From positions 460,079,376 through 460,143,375 of the forward strand of contig NC_134710.1 in NCBI RefSeq assembly GCF_043290135.1: DNA of 64,000 nt, read 5' to 3'. Positions within the stretch are counted from its first letter, which is position 1, and every line of letters starts with the position of its first letter. Below, piece by piece: positions 22,418-32,620 of the stretch. Under the pieces are notes generated by a model. It made no database searches, was not told the origin of the DNA, and was given only the letters and a program-made list of their open reading frames with translations. Position numbers and translations under genes: made by a program. The stretch comes from Rhipicephalus microplus. Lineage: Eukaryota > Arthropoda > Arachnida > Ixodida > Ixodidae.

Positions 22418-23596
22418 TCACTTAACAGGGCCGTCACCAGGCCCTGTTATTTGCTTTTTTGTTTTCTTGGCGCGCTGCAAGGAGCCACGCCGCTCTTTCG
22501 GCACCAAGGGTGCCGACGTATCCATTGCCTCCTCAGAGGCACTGGGTGCCCGCACATGCGAGCTGGTGGTTCGGATTTTAGGCCTCGCCTGGTGAGGGGA
22601 GGCCTTGAGGCCAGAGGACCCTGGAGTCTCCGGCCTCGATTCGCTAGGAGGTGGAGTAGACTGAACTACTGCCGCCTTGGGGGCAGGTGCCACAGCCGTC
22701 GGCTCTTCGCTGGCCGAAGGAGTGGCGAGGGCTGGTGCGGCGTTGCCCCCTGACGCGCCGCATCAGCATATGTAGCGCCATAAAATGGCGACACTCTTCG
22801 TCTTGCTTCCTTGAATGTGATATTTTCTTTAATTTTCAATGTGATGATTTCCTTTTCTTTTTCCCAAAATGAGCAAGACCGTGAGTATGCGGCATGATTT
22901 CCACCACAGTTCACACAGTGTGATGGTTCTTCGCCATTTTCAGAATTGTGGCCCGACACTCCACATTGTGCACAAGTTTGGTGACCACTACAGCTTTGTG
23001 AGCCGTGGTCATACTTCTGGCATTAAAACAACGACCTGGGTTAGGTATGTATGGTCTGATCGACGTCTTAGTGTATCCTGTTTGAATACTTTCTGGCAGA
23101 TTACTGGAAGCGAACGTGAGTATTAGGTGTTTTGTTGGTGTTACCTTGTTGTCTCTTCTAATGTAATCCTTTGTACATTGGTCACATTCTGACTCTTCCA
23201 CCCCTACAGAAGTACCTCTTCAGTCAAGCCGAGCAAATGAGCATCAGATACTACTCCACGAGTTGTGTTCATGGATCTGTGTGGCGTTACAGTGATGGGA
23301 GTGTCACCAAAAGTTGAAAGATTCTGTAGCTTTTCAAACTGTTCTTTTTCTCGAACTTCAAGGAGGAGGTCTCCGCTGGCCATTTTGGTAACATTGTACC
23401 CGGCTCCTAGAGTTTCTGCGAGACATCTGGCTACTACAAAGGGGAATACAGTTCTGGCTTGCTTGCTGCTGATCTCACTATGTATAACATGAAACTGGGG
23501 GAAGTTTTCTGTTAAACGGTTGAAAAATCTTAAGTCTTCAGTGTGTACGCGCTTTAAGGCGGTACGATCACTTATTATTGGAAATGCTTTATGCAT
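22418..23596 (-). pseudogene. LINE ORF1 (gag-like) remnant, copy 2
   Basis: The start is at 23596 (MHKAFPIISDRTALKRVHTE), followed by FHVIHSEISSKQARTVFPF and LLEVREKEQFEKLQNLSTF (23204-23596). It then runs in other frames through a decayed zinc-knuckle region (22911-23201, one knuckle half lost), HCVNCGGNHAAYSRSC (22666-22959, a second CCHC-like motif) and ATYADAARQGAT, ending in a Pro/Ser-rich tail (22418-22693). At least three frameshifts are present. The role is the RNA-binding particle protein of the LINE. Confidence 0.75.
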
Positions 23597-23823
23597 GCCA
23601 GTTTAATTTTCTTCAGAAGCGTTGGCGGCCACCCACCACGGAGCCCAACGAGGGGACGCTACAAGTTTGCGGGTGCTAAAACCTGCAGACGCCAGCCGTA
23701 CAACGCTACTAAAACCCAATGCGCGTAGACCAAGGTAGGCTATTTGCACAGGATTAACCCTTGCCGCCAGGAAGAACGGAAGTAAACAGAAGAGAGTAGA
23801 CGACAGGACAGATAGATAGTGAG

Positions 23824-23860
23824 AGATAAAGACGAAGATAAAGACGAAGATAAAGACGAA
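23824..23860 (+). repeat. Short (AAGACGAAGATA)n microsatellite
   Basis: Three units at the 5' end of LINE copy 2; copy 1 has a single related AAAGACGAAGAT at about 17203. Confidence 0.8.
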
Positions 23861-24129
23861 GCAAAGTTAGGAGGACACATGAGGTTTATACAGTGCTGAA
23901 GAAGGGTCATGTTCTATGCTACGGTGGATTAGTTGAGGAAGAAAAAAGGGATGATGTTTTATACACACGAATATCACTGGCAACAAGAGGAATACCATGG
24001 ATTCCATGAGGGGGTGGCAAGTATCATATTATAAGGTTAACAAAAGGCACATAAGTAGATGGTATAGGCCTATACGCCTACATCGAGCCTTGATGATTCT
24101 TCGGTTGAAGGCTTCTACGAAGACGTAAA

Positions 24130-25625
24130 GTCAACCAATAATAAAGTAATAGTATACTATTCTGATGGGCGACTTTAATGCCAAAGTAGGCAAGAAACAG
24201 GCCGGAGGCCATTCAGTGGGGAATATGGCATCAGCTCAAAAATTGCCAGAGGGGAGTTATTTGTAGAGTTCGCAGAACGTAATGGATCTTAAATACTTTC
24301 TTCAGCAAACGGGCTAACCGTAAGCGGACATGCTGAAGTTCTAATGGCAAAACTAAAAATGAAATAGACTTCATTCTGATTCATTGATATGCACGCTTTA
24401 TTATCAAAAAACCAGCATATGAATATGAGAGATGCCGTAGTGGAGGGCTCCAGAAATTTTGACCACCTGCGGTTCATGAACGTTCACCAAAATATGAGCT
24501 CATGGGATAGACTTCATTCTTTGTGCGGACTCACGAATTAGACAGGACGTAGAAGCAGTTAGCAAGAAGCGATGCAGCAACCATGGAATATTATTAGCTC
24601 GTAATCACCTAGATTTAAAAAAGAAAAGACAAAAATTGGTACGCAAGAATACACCTAATGACATAGCGGGGAGAGCGAATGTACAGGAATCCAGAGTTTC
24701 GCTTCAGTATAGATTCGAGGCACTAAACGAGGTAGAGGACGTTAGTGTTGACACAATGAACGATAGTTTTACTCGTATCATCAAAGAATGTGCATTGGAA
24801 GTCAGAGGTAGTTACTGGACAGGACACCTACAAACTATCTCATAAGACAAAAAATGTTATATAAACACGAAAAACCCTGAAAGTCTCAAATGCAACTAAC
24901 AAAATAAAGGTAGTGTAGCTTTCGAAGTTAATCAATAGACGCAAGGTAGCCGACGTCTAAAGGTATCACTGGGACACAAGTATTCAGGCTGTAAAAAGCG
25001 GGAGGAGCCTAAAACCTGCGAAGGCAAACTTGTGGAAAAGCAAAAATCGAATCTATGCATTAAAGAACAAAGAAGCCAATGTCATAACCAATAAGGGTAG
25101 GATAGAAGAGGTGGCAAAATAGTTCTACAGAGAGCTGTCCAGATTCAAACACAACTAGGATGATATCATGAGAAACAATATTGCTACAGAGGAATTTGAC
25201 CTCCTACCAGTAACAAAAGTTGTATAATTAAGGAAAGCCCTAGAAAGAATTCACAGAGGCGAAGCCGCTGCTGTGGATACAGTAACAACAGACCTCCTGA
25301 AAGATGACGGAGAAAGCACGTTAGAAAACTGGCCAACTTGTAATACTTAGTGTCTCTTCACCCGAAGGTTACCAGAATCTCGGAAGAACAGGAACTTTAT
25401 CATAATTCATAAAAAAGGAGACATCGCGGACTTGAAATAATACAGGCTGAACAGCTTATTTTCTACAAACTATTTACAAAAATATTAGCTAATAGAATTG
25501 AGCCAACATCAGACTTCAACCAAAGAACCAAGCAGGATTTCGCACAGGCTACTCCACAATATACCGTATACATACTATCAATAATGTAATAGAGAAATGT
25601 GCGGAATACAACAAACCGAATTTGA
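24130..25625 (+). pseudogene. RTE-like LINE remnant (endonuclease and RT pieces)
   Basis: Plus-strand fragments are recognisable. GDFNAKVGKKQAGG near 24171 is the endonuclease Asp/Asn block. ELFVEFAERNGS and KTKNEIDFI (split by a SINE) follow. An AGFRTGYSTIYRIHTINN stretch near 25535 is RT block 3 of RTE-type elements. Between them is a connector with KNTPNDIAGRANVQ (24636-24845). Stops and indels occur throughout. The 3' part of RT is missing where repeat X begins at about 25637. The clade call rests on remembered RTE sequence patterns. Confidence 0.6.
24378..24506 (-). mobile_element. 5'-truncated Ruka-like SINE in the RTE-like LINE
   Basis: The tail half is present without the tRNA-like head. 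A perfect 14-bp duplication ATAGACTTCATTCT lies at 24364-24377 and 24507-24520; it duplicates the LINE's own coding sequence (the IDFI block), so the insertion is younger than the LINE. Confidence 0.9.
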
Positions 25626-25636
25626 ATTTGTAAATT

Positions 25637-26427
25637 TCTTGTTTATTCACTTTGACCAGCAGGTTTAGTTTTCAGCATCAGGTTAATTCTTTTTAAAAAG
25701 GAGACATTGTCCAGCGCTTTGTTTGCGTCTGGCCCACCGGAACTTCAACGACCACATGGCGCAGGCGAGGCCACGACATTTGGGAAACTTCTTGATTATT
25801 TTAAGGTATACGGATAAGACTTAAGTTCTCAATTATTTGTAGGTATACCAATAAAACAGATGATAAAATCACCTCAAGTTTTATGATTCAAAACGTCGAT
25901 ATGATCAATAGGGACACCATAGTGAAGTTCCCCAGAAATTTCGACCATCTGCTGTGCTTCAACCTGCATTGTTATCGCACAGTGCCTGGACCACTATCAT
26001 TTGGCCTCCATCAAAATGCGACTGCTACGGCCGAGGTCTAACCCCCGACCATCGCGTCAGTAGCCGAGCACTGTGCCACTGTTTCACCAAGGGGGACTAT
26101 TCGGATAAAACTGCGTGCATGATGGCTGTGCTCTAGTTTACTCTAGCGTGAACCCAAGGGCAAAGGAGAGTGCTGGAATGTGCCATCAACAGTGTGCAAA
26201 ACAAGACGCATTCCTCCGACGGTCAGATCATCGACCACAAACTAAAACTGTGATCGCCGCTTTTTCTGTACTGCGTGCATTGCTTGTGACTTTAATTACT
26301 TTGTCTTCTAGGCTAAGGTGAGTCCGGCATAGATTATTGTCCCTCCCAGTACGACAGATGCCTTCATCGTCACTACTGCGTGTCAGCGTAAACGTGAAAG
26401 TCCACAATCCTTCAATTAGGAAGTAGT
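25637..26427. repeat. Repeat X, copy 1, left part
   Basis: It is similar base for base to 53096-53880, for example AGGACATTGTCC-like, GTATACGGATAAG and CCCTCCCAGTA blocks. It has no coding content. It contains a diverged SINE-like block (25860-26098) at the same place as in copy 2. The LTR element at 26428 interrupts it, and repeat X resumes at 30972. Confidence 0.75.
25860..26098 (-). mobile_element. Old, diverged Ruka-like SINE inside repeat X copy 1
   Basis: CACCATAGTGAAGTTCCCCA, GACCATCTGC and a decayed tRNA-like head (GTCAGTAGCCGAGCACTG) match the SINE order on the minus strand, with many changes. It is shared with 53322-53563, so it predates the amplification of repeat X. Confidence 0.6.
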
Positions 26428-27153
26428 TGTCATGATATGCGCGGTAGGTTCATCTGGTGCGCGATGTTTGTGAGTTTGTGCTGTGCCGTACGCCGACGAA
26501 GATGACGATGAGACAAGGAAAAGGCGGAATCGTGTCGTCAAAGTCAAGCCAAGCCATGGGGAGAGAGAAGAGGAAGACGACGACGGGGCGTTGGAGAAGA
26601 AGGATCGGAACGAAACAGTGGCAGGCTGAAGCGCTCGTCGGGTCGTGGTCCCGAAGCCTACCTGTGCCTGTGGTCCGCACGAGCCTGGCTCCCTTCTACC
26701 GTGTGATCCAGCAGCCGGCGCCGGTCCGTTGTACTCGGATCCGGGCGTTTTCCAGACCTGGGCCTACTACTGGCTGTCCGGGACGTGCTTGCCACACATC
26801 GGCTCTGCCTCACGCTCCGCTCCGACCATGCCTGAGGCATCGCTGATGTCGGCGTAAGACGCAACGCAACGCATCGACTCATCTGCCTTCGACGTCACAC
26901 GGTGAAGTGTTTCAAACCTTGTGTAGTGCAGTGGGGGACTACGCTAAGCGTCAGACCTTGTCTTTCGAGAACGTGTGTCGTGCTCGTACTTAAGGCAGTT
27001 CTTCGCTGTTGCCATGTAACACGCCAAGCTTCTTTATCGTTTTTTTCTTTTTTTCGTGGCATTAAAGCCTTATTTCTCAAGTTGCAAATGTCTTCGTCAG
27101 TCTCGACAACGATTATTTAAGTTGCCGTGATTGCCCGAACCTTATCCCTCACA
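26428..27153 (+). repeat. 5' LTR (726 bp)
   Basis: TG...CA bounded. It holds an ATTAAA polyadenylation-like signal near 27060 and a T-rich stretch just upstream. A 129-codon open stretch inside it is repeated in the 3' LTR; this is duplication, not evidence for a gene. Confidence 0.9.
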
Positions 27154-27175
27154 ATTGGCGTCCGCGCGACAGGAC
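27154..27175 (+). promoter_or_regulatory. Primer-binding-site-like sequence
   Basis: TTGGCGTCCGCGCGACAGG starts one or two bases after the LTR end with the TGG expected to pair with a tRNA CCA end. I cannot name the tRNA. Confidence 0.6.
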
Positions 27176-27211
27176 GAAGCCGTTTGCACTGGGTTGAAAT
27201 CTATAGGGAAG

Positions 27212-28540
27212 ATGAGTGAGCAAGAGCTTATAACGCTAGCGGAACGCATGGGGCTTCAAGGAGCCGAGCTAAAGACGTGGGTAGACGCGCGGTTAGAGCG
27301 CTCATGAGGAATCTGTGCAAGCGCGTGAAGAGCGTTCCGCGGAAAGGCAGGCGGCGAAGGAACGTTTGGAGATAGAAGAGAGAACTCTTCAACTGCGAAT
27401 TCGACTAGCTGAGGTTGAAGGTAGCCGAGAGCCAACAGCGCGGGACCGCGAACCTGAGAGGAGTCAAAGCCGCCCGTGCTTGATCAATCCTCACAACCTG
27501 ATTCTAGTGTTTGACGAGGGGCGTGACGATCTCGATGCGTATCTCAAGAGGTTCGAACGCGTAGCAGTTGGTCAAGAGTGGCCTGAGGAGAAGTGGGCGA
27601 CAGCGCTTAGTTTATGCCTCAGTGGGGAAGCATTGAAAGTCTTCGGTCGTCTGTCGCCAGAAGACTCAATGGATTACCAGAGTACGAAAGTGGCCTTGCT
27701 CCAGAGGTTTCGTTTCACAGCTGAAGGCTATCGCGAAAAGTTTCGGCAAAGCAAGCCTGAAGACGGCGAAACTGGTAAACAGTACGCCACGAGATTACAG
27801 AGTTACTTCGATAGATGGCTGGAAATGTCGGAAACGGACGAGGACTTTGCATCCGTGCGCAACCTCATTGTAGCTGAGCAGTTTCTGAATAACTGCCACG
27901 ATCGCCTGGCACTTTTTCTAAGGGAGAAGAAATGCAGGACGGTAAAAAAAATGGCAGAAGCAGCTGATACCTTCTTGGAAGCCCAGCGGCAAACAAACTT
28001 GTTGGTATTTCGTACCAAGTCTGCAAACAACATTCCCAAGGAGCAAGAAGGAGTTACTTATACCCAGCCTCCTCTTAGATGTTTCGTCTGTGATCGACCC
28101 GGCCACAGAGCATCTGATTGCCGCACGAAACCCCAACGAGCCTTCTGTGGGCACTGTCGGAAGCCCGGCCACGATGCAAGAGCATGCCCAAGCAACGGCG
28201 GGTCAAAGAAAATGACATCTTGCATCGTGTCTACTGACCAGAAGTCCGAGACGCCCCGATGTGCCAATGATTCATCACAAGATGAATATGTTGCTAGTGC
28301 ACTCCGAACGCGCACCGCAACAGCTACACGAAACTTGCCGGTGTTACAGGGAGAAGTGTTTGGACATACTGTATCAGTCTTGAGGGATACTGGAAGCAAC
28401 ACCCTGGTCGTGCGATGTTCCCTCGTTCCCGATGATGCGCTGACGGGTACTACCGCCACTATTTTATTGGCCGATGGTAGTTGCATCGAGGTACCGGAAG
28501 CAGAAGTACGGATTCTATCGCCCTATTTCACCGGAAATGC
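27212..28540 (+). pseudogene. gag-protease region of the LTR element
   Basis: The likely start is ATG at 27212 (MSEQELITLAERMGLQ). A one-base frame break at about 27305 separates this from the main 410-codon frame (27315-28547, no ATG at its start). Residues follow in order: a coiled-coil-like QAREERSAERQAAKERLEIE stretch; a gag capsid region with FDEGRDDLDAYLKRFE and WATALSLCLSGEALKVFGRL; two CCHC zinc knuckles CFVCDRPGHRASDC (28080-28121) and CGHCRKPGHDARAC (28146-28187); and a retropepsin with the active site DTGS at 28386-28397 after VFGHTVSVLR. Gag packages RNA and the protease matures the particle. The protease active site is intact. The frame breaks again near 28545 before the integrase. 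Confidence 0.88.
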
Positions 28541-28549
28541 GATATAGTC

Positions 28550-30044
28550 AAATGCATGACGTCGCCACTTTACGATGTCATCGTAGGAAATGTTCCCGGC
28601 GCCCGTGACGCTAATGATCCCGACTCAACGTGGAAGGAGTCAGCGAGCCTGAAGTCGGAAACTAATCAGGCATTGAATTCTAAAGAGAAATCCAAGGATG
28701 GATGCGGGACGAAGAGCACAGTCATGGTTGGTGTTTCAAGCAAAGGACATCGCCGGAAGCTCACGACTGCTAAATTTGGAAACTTAGAGGTGACACAGGA
28801 GTCATTTCGCCAAAAACAAGAGGAAGACCGGTCGCTGGATGTTTGTAGGGCGAAAGTCGACACCCTCATCCGCGGTAAAGGAGCCACATACCACTCATTT
28901 ATGTTCGAGAAAGGAATCTTGTACCGCGTTTACCACTTGACTCCGGGCAAATCAGTTCAACAAGCGGTGGTTCCAAAGGCGTTGCGTGTCCATGTGTTGC
29001 ACTTGGCACATGAATCACCGATATCTGGTCACCAGGGTATCAAGAAGACGAAGGACCGAGTTTTGGAGTCGTTTTATTGGCTCGGTGTACAGGAGGAGGT
29101 ACGAAGATTCGTAAAATCATGCGACGCATGCCAAAGGACATATCCCAAAGGCAAAGTAGGCAAGGCGCCTCTTGGACGAATGCCTTTGACTGACACGCCA
29201 TTCGAACGTGTGGCCGTTGATATCATTGGACCTCTGACGCCGATTTCAAAGAAGGGTAATCGGTACATTCTTACCCTTGTGGATTTCGCCACTCGGTACC
29301 CGGACGCGGTGGCTTTGCCCGCAATTGATTCGGCAACAGTAGCAGATGGACTACTGGAGATGTTCTCTCGAATAGGATTTCCACGGGAGATCCTCTGATC
29401 AAGCATCTTGCTTCACGTCAGGCCTGATGGAAGAGGTGAATGCTCTGCTTGCTATTCGACATTTGAGCTCGACGCCTTACCACCCGATATGCAATGGCTT
29501 GGTCGAAAGGTTCAACGGCACTTTGAAACAGATGTTGCGCAGGTTGTGCCAAGAGAAGCCGAAGTCATGGGACCGATTTCTTGCGCCTCTGTTATTCGCC
29601 TATCGAGAAGTACCTCAGGCCAGTATGGGCTTCTCGCCGTTTGAACTGATCTACGGACGGCACGTCCGAGGACCCCTGGATATATTGAAGGAACTCTGGA
29701 CAGGGGAAGACCTAGAGGAAGATATCAAGACTACTTACGGATACGTGCTTGATCTGAGAGAACGTCTTGAACGCACCTTGAAGCTGGCTCAAGAGAATCT
29801 CTCCCGAGCTCAACACTCGCAAAAGAAGTATTATGACCGAACCTCCAAAACCAGACAGCTCAAAGTTGGTGACCGGGCTCTTATATTGCTCCCAACCAGG
29901 GAAAACAAGCTTCTTATGCACTGGAAGGGGCCATTTCCGGTTACAGGAAAAAAGAATGACCACGACTATTGGTTGGACCTTGGGCACACCACGAAAATGT
30001 TTCACATAAACATGCTCAAGCGCTACGAAGAACGTAGGTGCTGA
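28550..30044 (+). pseudogene. Integrase of the LTR element (frame-broken)
   Basis: 28481-29398 opens with the end of the protease (SPLYDVIVGNVPGARDAN), a linker of about 100 residues (VTQESFRQKQEEDRS, FEKGILYRVY), then the HHCC zinc module (HLAHESPISGHQG ... CDACQRT) and the first core Asp (VAVDIIGPL). A break of one or two bases at about 29395 moves the second Asp (the SDQ block) into the frame that runs to 30044. That frame has the Glu block CNGLVERFNGTLKQ, completing the DDE triad, and a C-terminal GPF module (LMHWKGPFPVTGKK). Integrase inserts the cDNA in the nucleus. RT would be expected either before this protein or, in Gmr1-type elements, after it; neither is present. About 180 bases of A-rich non-coding sequence separate the stop from the polypurine tract. 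Confidence 0.88.
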
Positions 30045-30226
30045 TTATATGAGCAGGCTACAGGTGTAGGTGCTAGCTATACCACAGTAATGTAATAATG
30101 TACCATATGCCTAGGGACTCTCACGTACAGACTATTCTCTTGGTGCAACAGTTCTGTACATTTGTTTGTCGTAAGTCTTGTCTCCCGCGCACTTTGGACA
30201 GTTTTTAAAAAAAAAAAAAACTTTTG

Positions 30227-30236
30227 AAAGGGGGGA
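30227..30236 (+). promoter_or_regulatory. Polypurine tract of the LTR element
   Basis: AAAGGGGGGA lies four bases before the 3' LTR and is preceded by an A run (30207-30220). This is the expected primer for plus-strand DNA synthesis. Confidence 0.75.
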
Positions 30237-30240
30237 CTTT

Positions 30241-30966
30241 TGTCATGATATGCGCGGTAGGTTCATCTGGTGCGCGATGTTTGTGAGTTTGTGCTGTGCC
30301 GTACGCCGACGAAGATGACGATGAGACAAGGAAAAGGCGGAATCGTGTCGTCAAAGTCAAGCCAAGCCATGGGGAGAGAGAAGAGGAAGACGACGACGGG
30401 GCGTTGGAGAAGAAGGATCGGAACGAAACAGTGGCAGGCTGAAGCGCTCGTCGGGTCGTGGTCCCGAAGCCTACCTGTGCCTGTGGTCCGCACGAGCCTG
30501 GCTCCCTTCTACCGTGTGATCCAGCAGCCGGCGCCGGTCCGTTGTACTCGGATCCGGGCGTTTTCCAGACCTGGGCCTACTACTGGCTGTCCGGGACGTG
30601 CTTGCCACACATCGACTCTGCCTCACGCTCCGCTCCGACCATGCCTGAGGCATCGCTGATGTCGGCGTAAGACGCAACGCAACGCATCGACTCATCTGCC
30701 TTCGACGTCACACGGTGAAGTGTTTCAAACCTTGTGTAGTGCAGTGGGGGACTACGCTAAGCGTCAGACCTTGTCTTTCGAGAACGTGTGTCGTGCTCGT
30801 ACTTAAGGCAGTTCTTCGCTGTTGCCATGTAACACGCCAAGCTTCTTTATCGTTTTTTTCTTTTTTTCGTGGCATTAAAGCCTTATAACTCAAGTTGCAA
30901 ATGTCTTCGTCAGTCTCGACAACGATTATTTAAGTTGCCGTGATTGCCCGAACCTTATCCCTCACA
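30241..30966 (+). repeat. 3' LTR (726 bp)
   Basis: Same length and ends as the 5' LTR. The three differences I see are one in the ATCGRCTCTG block (about 30614) and two adjacent bases in TTAT(TT/AA)CTC (about 30886). Confidence 0.9.
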
Positions 30967-30971
30967 GTAGT

Positions 30972-31450
30972 ACCGCCAAAAAGACGCGAGGGACAACTTA
31001 CTACGAGCTCTAGTAAGGATGCATTTCATATTGAAGCCTATTCGAGATGACAGCATCTTCATTGCACAACTGAAAAACCGTAATTCTTAATTGTCGTGAG
31101 TTATATATCGAGACCACAGCAACTCAAATGCACTTGCTGTAATAAACACTGTTGCAGAGTATTTTGCAGGCATAAAAATCGACATCCCAGCTCACCTGAA
31201 TTGGTCCGCTTTCAATGCCTCGGGAATTTCCCGCTCTGGTGTGTACGCATTGTTGAAAGGCTGCAGGAAACAAAATGTGCACTGAGAGGCATGGCCCCAA
31301 AAGCTAAGTTTTATTCATATAGTGTTCATGCAGGTGACCTCGCAAAGGAATCATTCGATATCGACACCTTGAATCAACCTTGGACCCAAAGAAGATCTCG
31401 CTAAGCGTTCCAGTGTCTCTGACGAAAAAACAGAGCAGAAGTTCATAATA
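30972..31450. repeat. Repeat X, copy 1, right part
   Basis: It continues the similarity to 53884-54330 (ACCGCCAAAA, GAGCTC(T/C)AGTAAG, CAACTGAAAA-like blocks) until about AAAGTTCATAAT. It is non-coding. Confidence 0.75.
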
Positions 31451-31874
31451 AAACCTTAGGATTTACGTCACATTATCGCGGTAAGCTTACACCTACAATT
31501 TTTCTTCCCATCGCTCGCTGTGTCATCCTAAGTTTAAGGTGAAACCTCTTTGTAGGGCTCTGTGTTTCTGAATCAGAGGTAAGTACCGGCAAGATGCAGC
31601 TCTTACATACCTTCCTCTTGAGAAATTTTTGTAACCTTCCCCTTCTCATTGCATCAAAGCACAGCCTACAGATAGCCAGTTAAACCTGCATAAAGAGCTA
31701 CATGAGCTTATAAAGGGTGAGTTAAGCCTAGGAAAGCAAAGTTGAGCCGTAGAAAATTGAGCCGGGCCTCTAGTTTGAGTGCAAAGTCCTTCACGAACCC
31801 GGTTTGTCAATCCATCTCATGTGACCGCTCACCATGAAGTTCCGGCGACAGACGCTAACAAAATTGGAAATATT

Positions 31875-32035
31875 ATTTTAAGCCTGGAGTTCCTTAACGT
31901 GACCTCTATTTGAAGCACACGGCCCTCAAGCATATTGCCTTCATCGCAAATGCGGTCGCCGCAGCCGAGATTCGATCATACAACGTGTGGGACAGCAGTA
32001 GAGTGTCTTAACAACTAGGCCACCATGACGGGGTA
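31875..32035 (-). mobile_element. Old Ruka-like SINE, head half
   Basis: GGAGTTCCTTAACGTG, GGTCGCCGCAGCCGAGATTC and CAACTAGGCCACCATGACGG match the SINE head and middle on the minus strand with many changes. The tail is not clear. Confidence 0.65.
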
Positions 32036-32558
32036 AAAAGCTTAGAGATAGTCGAAACTGCGTTGTTATAAGAAACTCAGGTTCTGAAGTGTTATGAGTA
32101 CGAGAAATAAATAAGAAGTAATCGCAATTACTAATATAAAATTGCTGAAGACGCGTTTCGTACACAAGGAGAAGAGGGCGCCACCACCTCGCTTAGCGAG
32201 TGAATGCCCACTCCTTCTGCCCTATTCTCCTTGCAGGCGAGCACGTGCCTATGGTAGCTGTAAGTGGCTCGTGCCGAAGCATCCGTGACAAGCAGGAAAT
32301 ATATAATGCGCAGAAAAGGGAGCGGGAGTCAACCCACCGACATTGCGAATCTCCCTGACAATATTCTACTCGCTTCGAGGAAGGCCTGCATGGTTGCTTT
32401 AAACACTGGCGTTAATGACGGTATGGTAGAAGGCACGGTAGTAGAAACTCAACGAACGGAAGTCGCTACGCACTTTCTCGGGTTTCACAGCAGTGGAGCT
32501 GTGAAATATTTTTAAAGACGATAGTCTTTCTTGGGAACCTTTGACGCAAAAGTTTTGG

Positions 32559-32620
32559 TCTGTCTGTCTTTCTGTCTGTGTCTGTCTGTTTGTCTGTGCA
32601 TTTGTCTGTTTATCCACTCT
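32559..32620 (+). repeat. (TCTG)n imperfect microsatellite
   Basis: About 13 imperfect TCTG/TTTG units. Confidence 0.8.

Larger units (their letters stand above)
18291..23860 (-). mobile_element. I-clade LINE, copy 2, 5'-truncated
   Basis: Second copy in the same orientation, beginning (3' end) with a CATGATGATGATG tail at 18291. It lacks the GC-rich first ~290 bases of copy 1 and ends in a (AAGACGAAGATA)n microsatellite at 23824-23860. A possible diverged duplication (GAGCAAAATT at 18281-18290, GAAGCAAAGTT at 23858-23868) may mark the site. Its protein sequence is better preserved than copy 1. Confidence 0.8.
26428..30966 (+). mobile_element. Young Gypsy-type LTR element lacking RT and RNase H
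   Basis: A 4.54-kb element with two 726-bp LTRs that start TGTCATGATATG and end CCCTCACA. A primer-binding-like TTGGCGTCCGCGCGACAGG follows the 5' LTR, and a polypurine tract (AAAGGGGGGA, 30227-30236) precedes the 3' LTR. The LTRs differ at only three positions by my reading (about 99.6 % identical), so insertion is recent. The internal 3.1 kb carries gag, protease and integrase in that order, with no RT or RNase H anywhere. Small indels at about 27305, 28545 and 29395 break the frame. Confidence 0.9.
26423..30971. other. 5-bp target duplication of the LTR element
   Basis: GTAGT occurs at 26423-26427 and at 30967-30971, directly outside the TG...CA ends of the two LTRs. The sequence across the join agrees with the uninterrupted repeat X copy at about 53878 (AAGCAGGACCGCC there). 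Five bases is the usual Gypsy integrase footprint. Confidence 0.9.

Noticed and set aside
26446..26846. A 129-codon frame conserved in both LTRs (26457-26846 and 30270-30659)
   Set aside because: It is conserved only because the LTRs are near-identical copies. Composition is Arg-rich and no domain is seen.
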